Source: Faecalibacterium sp. CAG:74
Lineage (GTDB): Bacteria > Bacillota > Clostridia > Christensenellales > Aristaeellaceae
Assembly: GCA_000437595.1 (NCBI GenBank)
Contig: FR899884.1
Location: 1-48,008, forward strand
Direction: 5' to 3'
Length of the DNA stretch: 48,008 bases
In this document: in pieces, positions 18,842 to 27,408 of the stretch
How positions within the stretch are numbered: position 1 is the stretch's first letter
Layout of the letters: every line of letters begins with the position of its first letter
Made by a program: the position numbers and the translations under genes
The notes under the pieces: generated by a model
The model's input: only the letters and a program-made list of their open reading frames with translations
What the model was told of the DNA's origin: nothing
Database searches by the model: none

Positions 18842-18845
18842 GAAA

Positions 18846-19390
18846 ATGCCAAGTCTATACGCCTGCATGATGAACCTTGTGTTCCGCTGTATGGCGCAGG
18901 ACAAGCCGGGGCACCCCACGACTATGCAGCGGAGCGAAAACGCAATGACTGAAAACCTCCAAAACCGCCTAAGGGCGTGACCGTCCGGCTTGGCGAATTG
19001 GGTGGGCTGTCGGCGGAGTTCGCAATCAAAAGGGAACGATTTTCTACATTCACGGCGGTGGATTTATTGTTGTTTCCGCGCGGGAGCGGCGGGCAGTCTG
19101 CCAGTATATCACAGCCAACTACGGCTATAACTGCGTGACTTTCAACTGCCGCCTTGCACCGGAAAATCTGTGGTCTGCCTCTTTGGAGGGTTGCCTGACC
19201 GCCTATGCCGCGCGCTTGAAAACCGGCGCTTCCCCGAAGGATGTCGTATTCATGGGGGAAAGCGCAGGCGGTACGCTGGTGTTGTCGTTAGCGTTGCTGC
19301 GAAGGAAAAGGGATTTCCCAAGCCGAAGCGTTGGTGTCTCTCTCCCCCTGTGTGACGCAGGCTGACTGTTTCCCGTCCCACACTCGGAAT
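18846..19390 (+). pseudogene. HSL-type alpha/beta hydrolase with multiple frameshifts
   Basis: A start at 18846 behind a G-rich ribosome site gives MPSLYACMMNLVFRCMAQ. The reading frame is then lost near 18968, again near 19032, and again near 19320, each fitting one missing base. Across the three frames the family signatures survive: FYIHGGGF (oxyanion hole), FNCRLAPE and GESAGG (nucleophile elbow Ser), then ALVSLSP-like sequence. It resembles hormone-sensitive-lipase-type acetyl esterases, in keeping with the rhamnosidase neighbour. Non-functional as it stands. Confidence 0.75.
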
Positions 19391-19766
19391 TGCGGCAATC
19401 GTCTGCGTCGGCCACTATGTAGGATTTCCCGATCCTGCCGTTTTCAAAAAGGCAGGCTACCGAACAAAGACTCTCTGTCTGGAATATAACGGCATCAGCC
19501 TGTACGGAAAGGCGTTTCTCCCGGATGGAGACGGGCCTTTTCCCACCGTCCTCTACGCCCACGGTGCGGAGAGCGATTACAAAGCAGATATGACCACGCT
19601 AAAAAGCCTTGCCATGAGCGGCGTTGCCTGCTACACCTTTGATTTCTACGGCTGGACAAGCCGCAGCACCATGCTGCAGGGCGTGCATCGGTTCCATGAC
19701 ATGACGTTCCCAGAGGCGTTGATGTTGATGACTCCTATGAATGAACAAGCAGCAGCAAGGGAATGA
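19391..19766 (+). pseudogene. Second alpha/beta hydrolase, 3' part lost
   Basis: Sequence resumes with GHYVGFPDPAVFKKAGY, YNGISLYGKAFLPDGDGPFP and TVLYAHGAESDYKADM, matching the first ~110 residues of a Peptidase_S15/S9-like hydrolase including the HG oxyanion motif. It then breaks at FYGWTSRSTM and ends in unrelated codons at the TGA near 19764-19766. The nucleophile elbow is absent. It closes the decayed locus. Confidence 0.6.
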
Positions 19767-19805
19767 CGCAAGCAAATAGCGCAATCGAAGCTGGAAATTG
19801 TATCG
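19763..19805 (+). repeat. Degenerate right end of MITE-A
   Basis: Resembles the right terminus of the intact copies (GGCGCAAGCAGATGGCGC... then CTGGAAATAGTA) with several substitutions: CGCAAGCAAATAGCGCAA and CTGGAAATTGTATC. It is an old remnant at the 3' end of the decayed locus, about 90 bases from intact copy 1. Confidence 0.45.
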
Positions 19806-19809
19806 CACG

Positions 19810-19848
19810 AAAAAGCTGCCGAGGATTTGCTCTCCTCAGCAGCTTTTT
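19810..19848. terminator. Strong bidirectional hairpin terminator
   Basis: AAAGCTGC and AGCAGCTTTTT form the outer stem, with GAGGA and TCCTC inside it, and T/A runs on both sides. It can end transcripts from the decayed locus (+) and from the DUF1254 gene (-). Confidence 0.75.
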
Positions 19849-19891
19849 GCAGTCTATGGAAGGCTGGAGCACAAAGCCCACTTTCCCTTTA

Positions 19892-20048
19892 TACTATTTC
19901 CAGATGAAAATGCGCCAAGATGCGCCGCGAATTTTTCATTCCGGCTAACGTGAATGAAACGCAGCGTAGCAGCGCTACGCTAAGTGGAATGAGCGGACGC
20001 CAAGGGAAAAGGCGCAAGCAGATGGCGCAGGTAAATCTGGAAATAGTA
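19892..20048. repeat. MITE-A copy 1
   Basis: 157-bp inverted-repeat element beginning TACTATTTCCAGAT and ending ATCTGGAAATAGTA. It is flanked on both sides by TTA (19889-19891 and 20049-20051), a perfect 3-bp target duplication. Internal stems include TTCATTC/GAATGAA and AGCGTAGC-AGC-GCTACGCT (19963-19981), so the transcript would fold into a branched structure. No coding capacity. Confidence 0.85.
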
Positions 20049-20051
20049 TTA

Positions 20052-20212
20052 GGGCAATCCCGCACAAAGAGTTGGTGCGATGGCAAATGCATTTTTTGTA
20101 AGATGCGATTGCAGAAATCGAAGGTTTACTGGAGGTAAATCGAGATTTCTGCAAGAGGCAGATGGCAGAAAAGGCATCGCCAGCGCTGCCAACGAATTGT
20201 GCGGTAGTGCCT
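20052..20212. repeat. MITE-B, TA-bounded inverted-repeat element
   Basis: The left end GGGCAATCCCGCACAA mirrors the right end TTGTGCGGTAGTGCCT with two mismatches in 16, and the repeat extends to GTTGG/CCAAC. TA flanks both sides (20050-20051, 20213-20214), as for IS630/Tc1-type MITEs. An internal hairpin pairs GCAGAAATC with GATTTCTGC (about 20111-20151). Its left TA is shared with the MITE-A flank. Its right TA is part of the TAA stop of the DUF1254 gene. Confidence 0.7.
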
Positions 20213-21582
20213 TAGTTGATTTCCGTAATGGTCGGCACTGTCCACGTCTTGAGTGCCTCCATATCTGGCGTATAGATGCGCATAAACAGATGGAAGCCGC
20301 CTTCCCCCACCGGAAGCCAATTGGTCGTGTCTGCCGGCGCGTCCTTCGACAAAATTACATTCACAGAGCCGTCGTCATTTCTCTTCAAACCCGAACGGTC
20401 GTTGATGCAGTAGCGGTCGAGCAGATTATCGATGAGGAAATCATCGTCACCGTATGCAGTGATCGACCAGAAACCGCCGTCAAGCACCTGCGGATCGCTT
20501 TCAAGGTGGAGATTGTAGGACTTTTCACCCGTCAAAGGATTCCCGTCGGCGTCCTTTTCCGTCTTGGGGTACAGTGCGATTTCCACCGTATTCGCCCCAA
20601 GTCCGGCAATGGCAACCAGCGCACGGTAGGCATATTCCGTACCAAAGTCTCCGATTGGCGCGCCGAAATAGCTCCACTGCCCCAGCTGTTTTGAAAACTT
20701 CATTCCCTCTGCCGCGAGCTTCGGCCGAAGCCCTTGCAGCATTTCCCGCCAATTTGCCTGAATATCACCGGTCAAAACAGATGCGTCAAATTCCATGCCG
20801 GGGCCAACGTGAACTGCCGCGAGTTTTTCAAGTATTTCCGCATCAGCGGCGGACGGCGGATTGTCTTCCATCAGCGTGTTTGCTTTGTTGAAGAATGTGA
20901 CAGGATCCAGCGACAGCACCTTGTTGATGGGGACATAGCTGTTTTCCTCCCGATAGCTTCCCTTCGGAGGCTGATATGCTTCTCCGCTCAGGTATACAGA
21001 AAGCGGTAAAAGCTGCATCTGCGCCTGAATGGCATACACATTCGGAAGATCCGCCTCTCCGGAAAGTACCGTTCTGGTAATGGCCCACGCCATAGCGGTA
21101 GGAACATCAATGCGGGTCACATTGTCCGGCAGGTCGCCCTTCCAAGTTGAGCGTGTGATCGCATAGTCTCCAGCCCGGTCAAGGACAGCGACGGTATTTG
21201 TCCATGCGTCAAGCACCTGCACCTTGCAGAAGCGGTCTGTTTCCGGATGCACATAGATCATCGGCTCTTCGCTCAGGTCATACCACACCTGCGTGTAAAT
21301 GGTGTCCACATTCGGCGTCACCACGTTTTTGAACTGCGCGTTAGCCAGTGCCACACCGTGCATGAACTGATTAACAGGCGCCTTGCCGGGTGCGGCTTCC
21401 TCCGTATTCGTTGCGGAAGTTCTCGTCGCGTCCATCAGCACCAGCGGGAATGCGTAAATGTAAGCCTCCTCAATGGTTTTCCACACATCTTCGGACGACG
21501 AGACAGCCTCCGCCTTGACACTCCATGCGCAGCCGGACAGCAGCATCGCCATGCAGAGCAGAATCACTGTGATTTTCTTCAT
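20212..21582 (-). CDS. DUF1254/DUF1214 lipoprotein
   Basis: 456 aa. Lipoprotein signal MKKITVILLCMAMLLSGC with lipidated Cys18. The N-terminal half matches DUF1254 (AYIYAFPLVLMD; NAQFKNVVTPNVDTIYTQ; WYDLSEEPMIYVHPETDRF). The C-terminal quarter matches DUF1214 (GFWSITAYGDDDFLIDN; LPVGEGGFHLFMRIYTP). Biochemistry is unsettled for these families. ATG follows GGGAGGG. It begins 27 bp after the alkyl-sulfatase gene on the same strand, so they form an operon of two surface lipoproteins. The TAA stop is made by the edge of MITE-B, so the last codons are worth checking against relatives. Confidence 0.88.
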   Translation of the reverse strand: MKKITVILLCMAMLLSGCAWSVKAEAVSSSEDVWKTIEEAYIYAFPLVLMDATRTSATNTEEAAPGKAPVNQFMHGVALANAQFKNVVTPNVDTIYTQVWYDLSEEPMIYVHPETDRFCKVQVLDAWTNTVAVLDRAGDYAITRSTWKGDLPDNVTRIDVPTAMAWAITRTVLSGEADLPNVYAIQAQMQLLPLSVYLSGEAYQPPKGSYREENSYVPINKVLSLDPVTFFNKANTLMEDNPPSAADAEILEKLAAVHVGPGMEFDASVLTGDIQANWREMLQGLRPKLAAEGMKFSKQLGQWSYFGAPIGDFGTEYAYRALVAIAGLGANTVEIALYPKTEKDADGNPLTGEKSYNLHLESDPQVLDGGFWSITAYGDDDFLIDNLLDRYCINDRSGLKRNDDGSVNVILSKDAPADTTNWLPVGEGGFHLFMRIYTPDMEALKTWTVPTITEIN

Positions 21583-21609
21583 CTTTTTCCCTCCCTATAA
21601 CGATTTTTC

Positions 21610-23631
21610 TTACGGCTCGATGATATTGAAATACAGGTCAAAAGCGGCCATACTGTCACAAAACACTTGGAACAGCGCCTTATCGCCCTTTTCAACGGTG
21701 ATGAGCTTGTCGATATTTTCCTGATTTCCGCTTGTGATGGCAAGAATCCCGATTCGGGGGGTAGAAATCGTCAGGTCTGCCTCATCCGAGAGCGCATCCT
21801 TATAGTACAGGAGCACGCCATGGTGGATCTTCAGCAGATAATCGTCGCCATCCGTCAGCTTGAGGTTGATGGTGAAGGAACGATTCTGGAGCTTTTCCGT
21901 ATCCATGATAATGCCCATGTAATCCAGCATTGTCTGCGCGTCCATCCCCTGGGCGGTGGTGCCAACGCCAAGTTGGGCTGCCTTCGGGTACTGACCGGTG
22001 CCGTTCCGCAGCTCAAAGGCTGCCACAAGATAAGCGTTTCTCCATGCGCCCGACTCTGCCTGATAGCCAAGCTGCTCCAGCGCATCGGCACACAGATAGC
22101 GCGCTTCCTTATTTTCCGGGTCAGCAAATACCAGCGTATTCGTTATTTGTGCGACCCACTGATATTCGCCCTTTTCATAATCGGCATGTGCCATTTCAAG
22201 CACCTTGTCCGTGTCGCCAAGATACTCCACAAGTTTTTTGGCATATTCGCTCGGCGTCAGCTCGTCCAGATGAATCGGGTTTGCATCGTACCAGCCCATG
22301 TATTTCTGATAGACCGCCTTGACATTGTGCTTCAGCGTACCGTAATACTGCCGGGTATACCAAACCTTCTCCAGTTCCTCCGGCAGCCGGATCATGGAGG
22401 CAATCTCCGTGGAGGTATAACCTTCGTTGATATACAGGAGGGTCTGATCGTGGATGAATTTATAGATGGCAGCTGTGTTGGTCATGTATTCGTTGACGGT
22501 TTCCTTGCCCCAATGCGGCCAGTTGTGCGCCTGAAAAACGACCTCGGCGTCGGGGAACAGCGACTGTGCCTCGGTGATGTAGCGAGCCCAGCCATTCGCA
22601 TCCCGCACCTCCGCGCCGCGCAGCGTGTAGAGATTGTGCATGGTTCCGCTGCAGTTTTCCGCCATCCAGAGGGCTTTGCTGTCGGGGAAATAGGTGTTCA
22701 TTTCGGCGGGAGATTCCGTTCCCGGCGTCTGCTGGAAGATAGCGGTCACGCCATCAATGGTTGTTTCATAAATCGAATCCGCAACCTCGAAGGTCGGCGC
22801 GATATAGCCGACACCGGTCTGCACTGCGGTCAGGCCAATGCCCACCGAAAGGCGTCCCTGTTCGCCATAGGGAAGCATGGAGCCGTACTGGAAAAACGCC
22901 CGCCGTTTCATTGCCGTGCCCACAAAGACATTTTCCTTCATTACCGCGTCCGTAAAGCCCTTCGGCACAATGATTGCGGTCTTTCCGGATGCAATCTGCT
23001 CGTCAAGCGGCAGGCTGCTGTCCGCAGCATCTTCGGGGGCAATCAGCCCTTCAATGCCGCCGTAGTGATCCACATGCGCATGGCTGATGACAATGGCGAC
23101 AATCCGCGCATCGCCCATCTTGGAGCGGAAGAGTTTCAGCGCTTCCGCCGCGGTATATTTGCTGCTGCCGCAATCCATGATAATCCATCCGTGTTCGCTG
23201 CGGACGAAGGTAATATTGGAAATATCATAGCCGCGCACCTGGTAGATGCCGTCAGTAACCTCAAAGAGACCGTAAATGTGGTTTAGCTGCGTATTCCGCC
23301 ACAGGCTTGGGTTGGCGGTATCCGGCGCGTCTTTGTCAAGAAACGCATAGGCATCCTGCGTCCACACGATTCTCCCGTTCTCGCCACGGAGATTCAGTGT
23401 GTCCGGCGCAGTGATGAAACCTCGTTCCGCATTCTCAAACTCCGACGTATCCTCAAAGTTCAGGAAGTCGTATACCTGCCGATTGACTTCCATGGTGCTT
23501 TGGGTTGCCGGCTTCGTCTCTGCATTGAACACGGCGGCAGTGTTGCTGCTTTTCTCGGCACTGGCACAGGCCGTCAGCGTGGCAGCCAACATGGTCGGCA
23601 CAAGGAGTAAGCTTAGCAGTTTCTTTTTCAC
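21610..23631 (-). CDS. Alkyl/aryl-sulfatase, metallo-beta-lactamase fold, lipoprotein
   Basis: 673 aa from a GTG at 23631, chosen because AAAGGAGGA precedes it and a lipoprotein signal follows (KKKLLSLLLVPTMLAATLTAC, lipidated Cys22). The frame is open further upstream but without a ribosome site. The metallo-beta-lactamase zinc motif SHAHVDHYGG (His184, His186, Asp188, His189) lies in the first third, followed by QTPGTESPAEMNTYFPD. The middle matches the alkyl-sulfatase dimerisation domain, the C-terminus the SCP2-like domain of SdsA1-type enzymes. Family members split sulfate from primary alkyl sulfates such as SDS. Here it would act outside the membrane; the true substrate is unknown. Confidence 0.88.
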   Translation of the reverse strand: MKKKLLSLLLVPTMLAATLTACASAEKSSNTAAVFNAETKPATQSTMEVNRQVYDFLNFEDTSEFENAERGFITAPDTLNLRGENGRIVWTQDAYAFLDKDAPDTANPSLWRNTQLNHIYGLFEVTDGIYQVRGYDISNITFVRSEHGWIIMDCGSSKYTAAEALKLFRSKMGDARIVAIVISHAHVDHYGGIEGLIAPEDAADSSLPLDEQIASGKTAIIVPKGFTDAVMKENVFVGTAMKRRAFFQYGSMLPYGEQGRLSVGIGLTAVQTGVGYIAPTFEVADSIYETTIDGVTAIFQQTPGTESPAEMNTYFPDSKALWMAENCSGTMHNLYTLRGAEVRDANGWARYITEAQSLFPDAEVVFQAHNWPHWGKETVNEYMTNTAAIYKFIHDQTLLYINEGYTSTEIASMIRLPEELEKVWYTRQYYGTLKHNVKAVYQKYMGWYDANPIHLDELTPSEYAKKLVEYLGDTDKVLEMAHADYEKGEYQWVAQITNTLVFADPENKEARYLCADALEQLGYQAESGAWRNAYLVAAFELRNGTGQYPKAAQLGVGTTAQGMDAQTMLDYMGIIMDTEKLQNRSFTINLKLTDGDDYLLKIHHGVLLYYKDALSDEADLTISTPRIGILAITSGNQENIDKLITVEKGDKALFQVFCDSMAAFDLYFNIIEP

Positions 23632-23728
23632 AGGTGTTCCTCCTTTACTCAGACAGGTTTCCCCATAGGGAACTGCTACGAAAGATGACATCGCTCACCT
23701 TCCGTCCTTTTCTGTTCTTATGTTTTCA

Positions 23729-23757
23729 GTGTAGCATAACTTTGTTTGAATTGCAAC
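23729..23757 (-). promoter_or_regulatory. Promoter of the sulfatase-DUF1254 operon
   Basis: On the minus strand TTGCAA (23757-23752) and TACACT (23734-23729) are separated by 17 bases, a good vegetative promoter about 95 bases before the GTG start. The TTGCAA is itself palindromic. Confidence 0.6.
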
Positions 23758-23805
23758 AGACATTGCGTGAAGAGCGTATAATCCTGCGCGAATGACATTT
23801 TTTCT

Positions 23806-23851
23806 TTGCATTGCTTCTTGCATTGCATCGGAAAACATGATATTCTGTAAT
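23806..23851 (+). promoter_or_regulatory. LytTR gene promoter with 9-bp direct repeats
   Basis: TTGCAT (23823-23828), 17 bases, TGTAAT (23846-23851) forms a promoter just before the regulator. Overlapping its -35 are two direct copies of TTGCATTGC (23806-23814 and 23818-23826) with a 12-base period. LytTR proteins are known to bind paired 9-bp direct repeats, so this is a candidate self-regulation site, though the spacing is closer than the classic arrangement. Confidence 0.5.
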
Positions 23852-23878
23852 GGTATTTTTCATAATGGGGGGATGAGC

Positions 23879-24628
23879 ATGAGATTCAGCGATATTTCCG
23901 TTATTTCCAACCGCAGGCATATCAGCTTGCTGACAGAGGACATTCTTTATATTCAATTGTCAGGCCGCCAGTCGATCATCCATTTTTCCGATGGCAGAAC
24001 CTACGAAACCTATGCCACCATCCATGAATTGAAAAGTATGCTTGGCAGCGGCTTTATCCGCGCCGACCGCGCCACGCTGGTATCTATCAAGGGTATCCAC
24101 GACATTGGAAAGGAGATTGAACTCGTCAACGGAGAAACGCTGTATTATAGCTGTCGAAAGAAACGAGAGCTCAAAGAACAGCTGCGCGCCGGACGGCGGC
24201 AGATTGCGCAGAGCCTGTCTGACAGCGACGCGCCCGCCACACAGGAAGAATATCAGCGGCACTATGTTAGCTATGACAGCGCGCCCTTTGCGTTTACCGA
24301 CATCGAGATGGTGTTCAACGAGGAGCGTGCCGCTGTGGACTGGATCTTCCGCTACGGTAACGAGGCACTGGCAGAAATCGAAAAAACGCCGCTGCAGCAG
24401 CTCATCAACCACTCTTTCGGCAGCATTTTCCCCAATATGGACGAAAAGTGGCTGCGCGTCTACGAGCGCACGGCGCTGTTCGGTGAAACGCTGGAAATTG
24501 TATATTACAGCCCGGAGATTGACACAAAATTGAAAATCATCAGCTTTCCCACGTTCAAAGGGCACTGCGGCTGTATGCTGTTCAAACAAACGGATATTCA
24601 GACGGTGGGTGAGTACGCCGCGCCATAA
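23879..24628 (+). CDS. LytTR-type transcription regulator with C-terminal sensor-like domain
   Basis: 249 aa. The ATG at 23879 is preferred over 23873 because GGGGGG (23867-23872) sits 6 bases before it. Residues 1 to about 95 are a LytTR DNA-binding domain placed first (LLTEDILYIQLSGRQSIIHF, FIRADRATLVSIKGI, LYYSCRKKRELKEQL), with no receiver domain. The C-terminal half (VDWIFRYGNEALAEIEKTP; GETLEIVYYSPEIDTKLKI; FKGHCGCMLFKQTDI) reads like a PAS-type sensor. It is transcribed divergently from the sulfatase/DUF1254 operon, which it probably controls (inference). Confidence 0.85.
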   Translation: MRFSDISVISNRRHISLLTEDILYIQLSGRQSIIHFSDGRTYETYATIHELKSMLGSGFIRADRATLVSIKGIHDIGKEIELVNGETLYYSCRKKRELKEQLRAGRRQIAQSLSDSDAPATQEEYQRHYVSYDSAPFAFTDIEMVFNEERAAVDWIFRYGNEALAEIEKTPLQQLINHSFGSIFPNMDEKWLRVYERTALFGETLEIVYYSPEIDTKLKIISFPTFKGHCGCMLFKQTDIQTVGEYAAP

Positions 24629-24659
24629 CGAACTGCGCAGATGTGTGTCCCTGCTCTCA

Positions 24660-24818
24660 TACTATTTCCAAATGAGAATGCGCCAAGATGCGCCGCGAAT
24701 TTTTCACGTTGGCTAACGCGAATGAAACGCAGCGTAGCAGCGCTACGCTAAGTGGAATGAGCGGACGCCAACGGGGAAAAGGCGCAAGCAGATGGCGCAG
24801 GTGAATTTGGAAATAGTA
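24660..24818. repeat. MITE-A copy 2
   Basis: 159 bp with the same termini as copy 1 and the same AGCGTAGC-AGC-GCTACGCT core. Flanked by TCA on both sides (24657-24659 and 24819-24821). It lies between the convergent 3' ends of the LytTR gene and the GH65 gene. I see no separate hairpin terminator there, so the element may serve as one. Confidence 0.85.
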
Positions 24819-24908
24819 TCACACATACTGTTGACTTTTCAATTCTTTTCTGCACGCAAACAGGCGCTGGCAAGAATCTCACCCTGCCGCGCCGTTTTGT
24901 ATTCAGCT

Positions 24909-27203
24909 TTACTGCCGCTGCACCGAAATTGGCTCATCCGTCAATTCCACCGTCTCGCCATACACCTGCACCGCCAGTTTGTCCCCCTGCATCAGCTGGA
25001 ACACGGTCTTGTCCGCCCCCATGCTGATTGCAATCACACGCCCACGGTACATGACCGAGAAGGTCAGTCGCTTCCAGCGCTCCGGCAGACGCGGGGCGAA
25101 ACGCAGCATCGTGTCATCGCTGCGCAGACCTGCGAAGCCGTAGACGATGTTCGCCCATGCCATCGCGATGCTCGTGATGTGCAAGCCCTCGCGCGTATTG
25201 CGGTTATAGTTGTCCAAATCAAGGCGCGTCGCGTAGCCGAAGAAGCTGACCGCTTCATCCATCTTGTCCAGTTCTGCCGCCAGAATGGAGTGAATCGCAG
25301 GCGAAAGAGAGGATTCGTGAATCGTGCGCGGCTGGTAGAAATCGTAGTTGATACGCTTCGTCTCGGTATCAAAAGACGAATTGTAGAGGTAGAGGAACAT
25401 CAGCACATCCGGCTGCTTAATCATGTCCGTGCGGTAGATGCGGTCGTACGCCCAATGGTCGTAGAGCGGGAACTCGCTGACCGGAATGCTGTTGATATCC
25501 GTGTGCGGCAGCTCGAAGAAGCCGTCATGCTGCTCAAACAGGTGGTCTGACGTTTCCGGAATGTACATGTTGTCGGCAATGTGCCGCCATTGCGCGGGTT
25601 CATCCGGTGCAAGCTCGACTTTTTCGCACAGTGCCGCGTAAGCCTCCGGCGCATCCGCCCGCATTGCATCCAGCACATCCGCCGCGTAGCGCAGGGCGCG
25701 CATCCCCATATAATTGGTATACGCGTTGTTGTTGACCATCATGTGGAATTCGTCCGGGCCCATCACGCCAAAGAAGCCATATTTGCCGATTTTCTCGCTG
25801 AAGCCGACGCGCGTCGCTTGGAATCGGGCAATTTGCAGCAGCATTTCCGCGCCGTAGCGGTACAAAAACGTCTTGTCGTCCGTCAGGTGGACATAATGCC
25901 AGATGCCGTAGGACACCGCCGTGCTCGGCTGCAATTGCAGGCTGGCGTGCTGCCAGAGCGGGCAAGCCTCATCGCCGTTGAGCGTCGCAATCGGGTAGCA
26001 TGCGCCCTTGCAGTCCAGCATTTTTGCGCGCTCCAGCGCCATCGGCAGCGTGTTGTAGCGGAAAAGAAGGAGCGATTTCGCTGCTTCCGGATTCGTGAAG
26101 AGGTAGAACGGCAGGCAGCAGGATTCCGTGTCCCAGAATGCATGACCGTTGTACGCCTCGCCCGTCAAGCCCTTCGCGCCAATGTTGTGGCGCATACTGC
26201 CGCCGTTGTAGGTCTGCGCGAGCTGGAAGGAGCAGAAGCGAATCCCCTGCTGTTCCGCTGCGACGGCTTCCGCCATGCTTTCATCTTTCGGTTCAATGCA
26301 GATGTCGGACGTGTGCCAGTAAGCATCCCAGTACGCGCGCTGTGCCGCCTGTGCGTCATCGAGCGAGACGGCTTTGCTCTGTGCCATCGCGTCCTGACCG
26401 CTCTGCCAGAGGTCGTCCCCCTGCTGACCGTTGAACAGCACGACGGCGCGCTTGTCGATTTGCACGGTTTGCCCCGGCGCAAGCAGAACATCCGCCGTCG
26501 CGGTGACGGTTTTGCCCTCGGCGGATGTGGTGGATTCGCCGGGCAGCGTCAGCCATGCGCCGCAAAACTCCTCCTGATTCGAGAGCGTCGTGTGGGACTG
26601 CGCCATCAGGCAATCCGGCGTAGCGTTGATGCGCGTCTCCTGCCAGAAACACTTCTGCCGCCCTTCATGCACGACGTCGAAGGACACGCCGGACGTGACT
26701 GTCGCGCTGCCCGTGAAAGTGAGCGCTTCGAGCGTGATGCGCTGGTACGCGCGTTCGCGGTGTACCATATCGAGGAATCGAAGGAAGGTCAGGCGGATTT
26801 GCTTGCCGCTCTTCGTCGTCCAGAGGAAGCGGCGGGTGAGCGTGCCGGCGCGGAGGTCGAGTTCGCGGGTGAAGTCAGAAAACTGCGACTGCCCCAAATC
26901 AAGCGTTTCGCCATCAACGGAAATCGTCGTCATCAGCCATTCCGCCGAGGGAATCATGAAGTGTGTTTTGTCGATGATGCCCTTATAGGAGCGGCTCAGC
27001 TTCTCCATATCATAGATGCCATTGGTATACGCTCCGCGAAGGCTATCGACGTGTCCGCCCTCATCAAAGCAGCCGCGCACGCCGATGCTTTCATTGCCCA
27101 GCGAGAAGATGGATTCACTCACGCGCGCGTAGGCGGGGTCGAAGCCCTGCTCAATGACCTTCCACGGGTCTACTTGGAAATATACGTCAGCGGCTTTTGC
27201 CAT
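24909..27203 (-). CDS. GH65 disaccharide phosphorylase
   Basis: 764 aa. Start at 27203 (MAKAADVYFQVDPW) behind AGGAGG. The upstream extension crosses a hairpin repeat and is rejected. GH65 enzymes split maltose, trehalose, kojibiose, nigerose or similar alpha-glucosides with phosphate, giving beta-glucose-1-phosphate. Visible are the N-terminal beta-sandwich (SLGNESIGVRGCFDEGG), the (alpha/alpha)6 domain (HAFWDTESCCLPFYLFTNPE), the general-acid Glu485 in GVMGPDEFH, and the late KQPDVLMFLYLY and HESSLSPAIHSILAAE blocks. No signal peptide, so cytosolic. It is last in the sugar ABC operon and processes the imported disaccharide. Which linkage it prefers I cannot tell. Confidence 0.92.
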   Translation of the reverse strand: MAKAADVYFQVDPWKVIEQGFDPAYARVSESIFSLGNESIGVRGCFDEGGHVDSLRGAYTNGIYDMEKLSRSYKGIIDKTHFMIPSAEWLMTTISVDGETLDLGQSQFSDFTRELDLRAGTLTRRFLWTTKSGKQIRLTFLRFLDMVHRERAYQRITLEALTFTGSATVTSGVSFDVVHEGRQKCFWQETRINATPDCLMAQSHTTLSNQEEFCGAWLTLPGESTTSAEGKTVTATADVLLAPGQTVQIDKRAVVLFNGQQGDDLWQSGQDAMAQSKAVSLDDAQAAQRAYWDAYWHTSDICIEPKDESMAEAVAAEQQGIRFCSFQLAQTYNGGSMRHNIGAKGLTGEAYNGHAFWDTESCCLPFYLFTNPEAAKSLLLFRYNTLPMALERAKMLDCKGACYPIATLNGDEACPLWQHASLQLQPSTAVSYGIWHYVHLTDDKTFLYRYGAEMLLQIARFQATRVGFSEKIGKYGFFGVMGPDEFHMMVNNNAYTNYMGMRALRYAADVLDAMRADAPEAYAALCEKVELAPDEPAQWRHIADNMYIPETSDHLFEQHDGFFELPHTDINSIPVSEFPLYDHWAYDRIYRTDMIKQPDVLMFLYLYNSSFDTETKRINYDFYQPRTIHESSLSPAIHSILAAELDKMDEAVSFFGYATRLDLDNYNRNTREGLHITSIAMAWANIVYGFAGLRSDDTMLRFAPRLPERWKRLTFSVMYRGRVIAISMGADKTVFQLMQGDKLAVQVYGETVELTDEPISVQRQ

Positions 27204-27311
27204 TGTGCGTCCTCCTGTCGGTTCTTTCTTTTTGGCAAGAAAGAAGTAGAAGCTCTTTTTTTCGGTATTGCAGGTTGTCTTCTTTTCCGTGAATGGGCTG
27301 TTAAGCAAGTT

Positions 27312-27355
27312 CCAGAGGGCAATGAAAACAGACGAAGTCTGCGGTCGCCCTCTGG
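27312..27355. repeat. Hairpin element C1
   Basis: CCAGAGGGC and GCCCTCTGG pair, enclosing CAGAC-GAA-GTCTG. The inner arm AATGAAAACAGACGAAGTC is nearly the reverse complement of part of the hairpin at 40289-40326. It sits between the permease and phosphorylase genes, where it could adjust relative expression. Confidence 0.6.
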
Positions 27356-27408
27356 ACTCCTTCGGCGCCTCCCATGTTACTGGGTGACTATCGAAGTTTT
27401 TTATAATG

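Noticed and set aside
21667..23286. 539-codon plus-strand open frame
   Set aside because: Antisense to the alkyl-sulfatase gene; no motifs.
24792..25550. Plus-strand frames opening with MAQVNLEIV
   Set aside because: The opening codons are the right end of MITE-A (also at 45917); the rest is antisense sequence.
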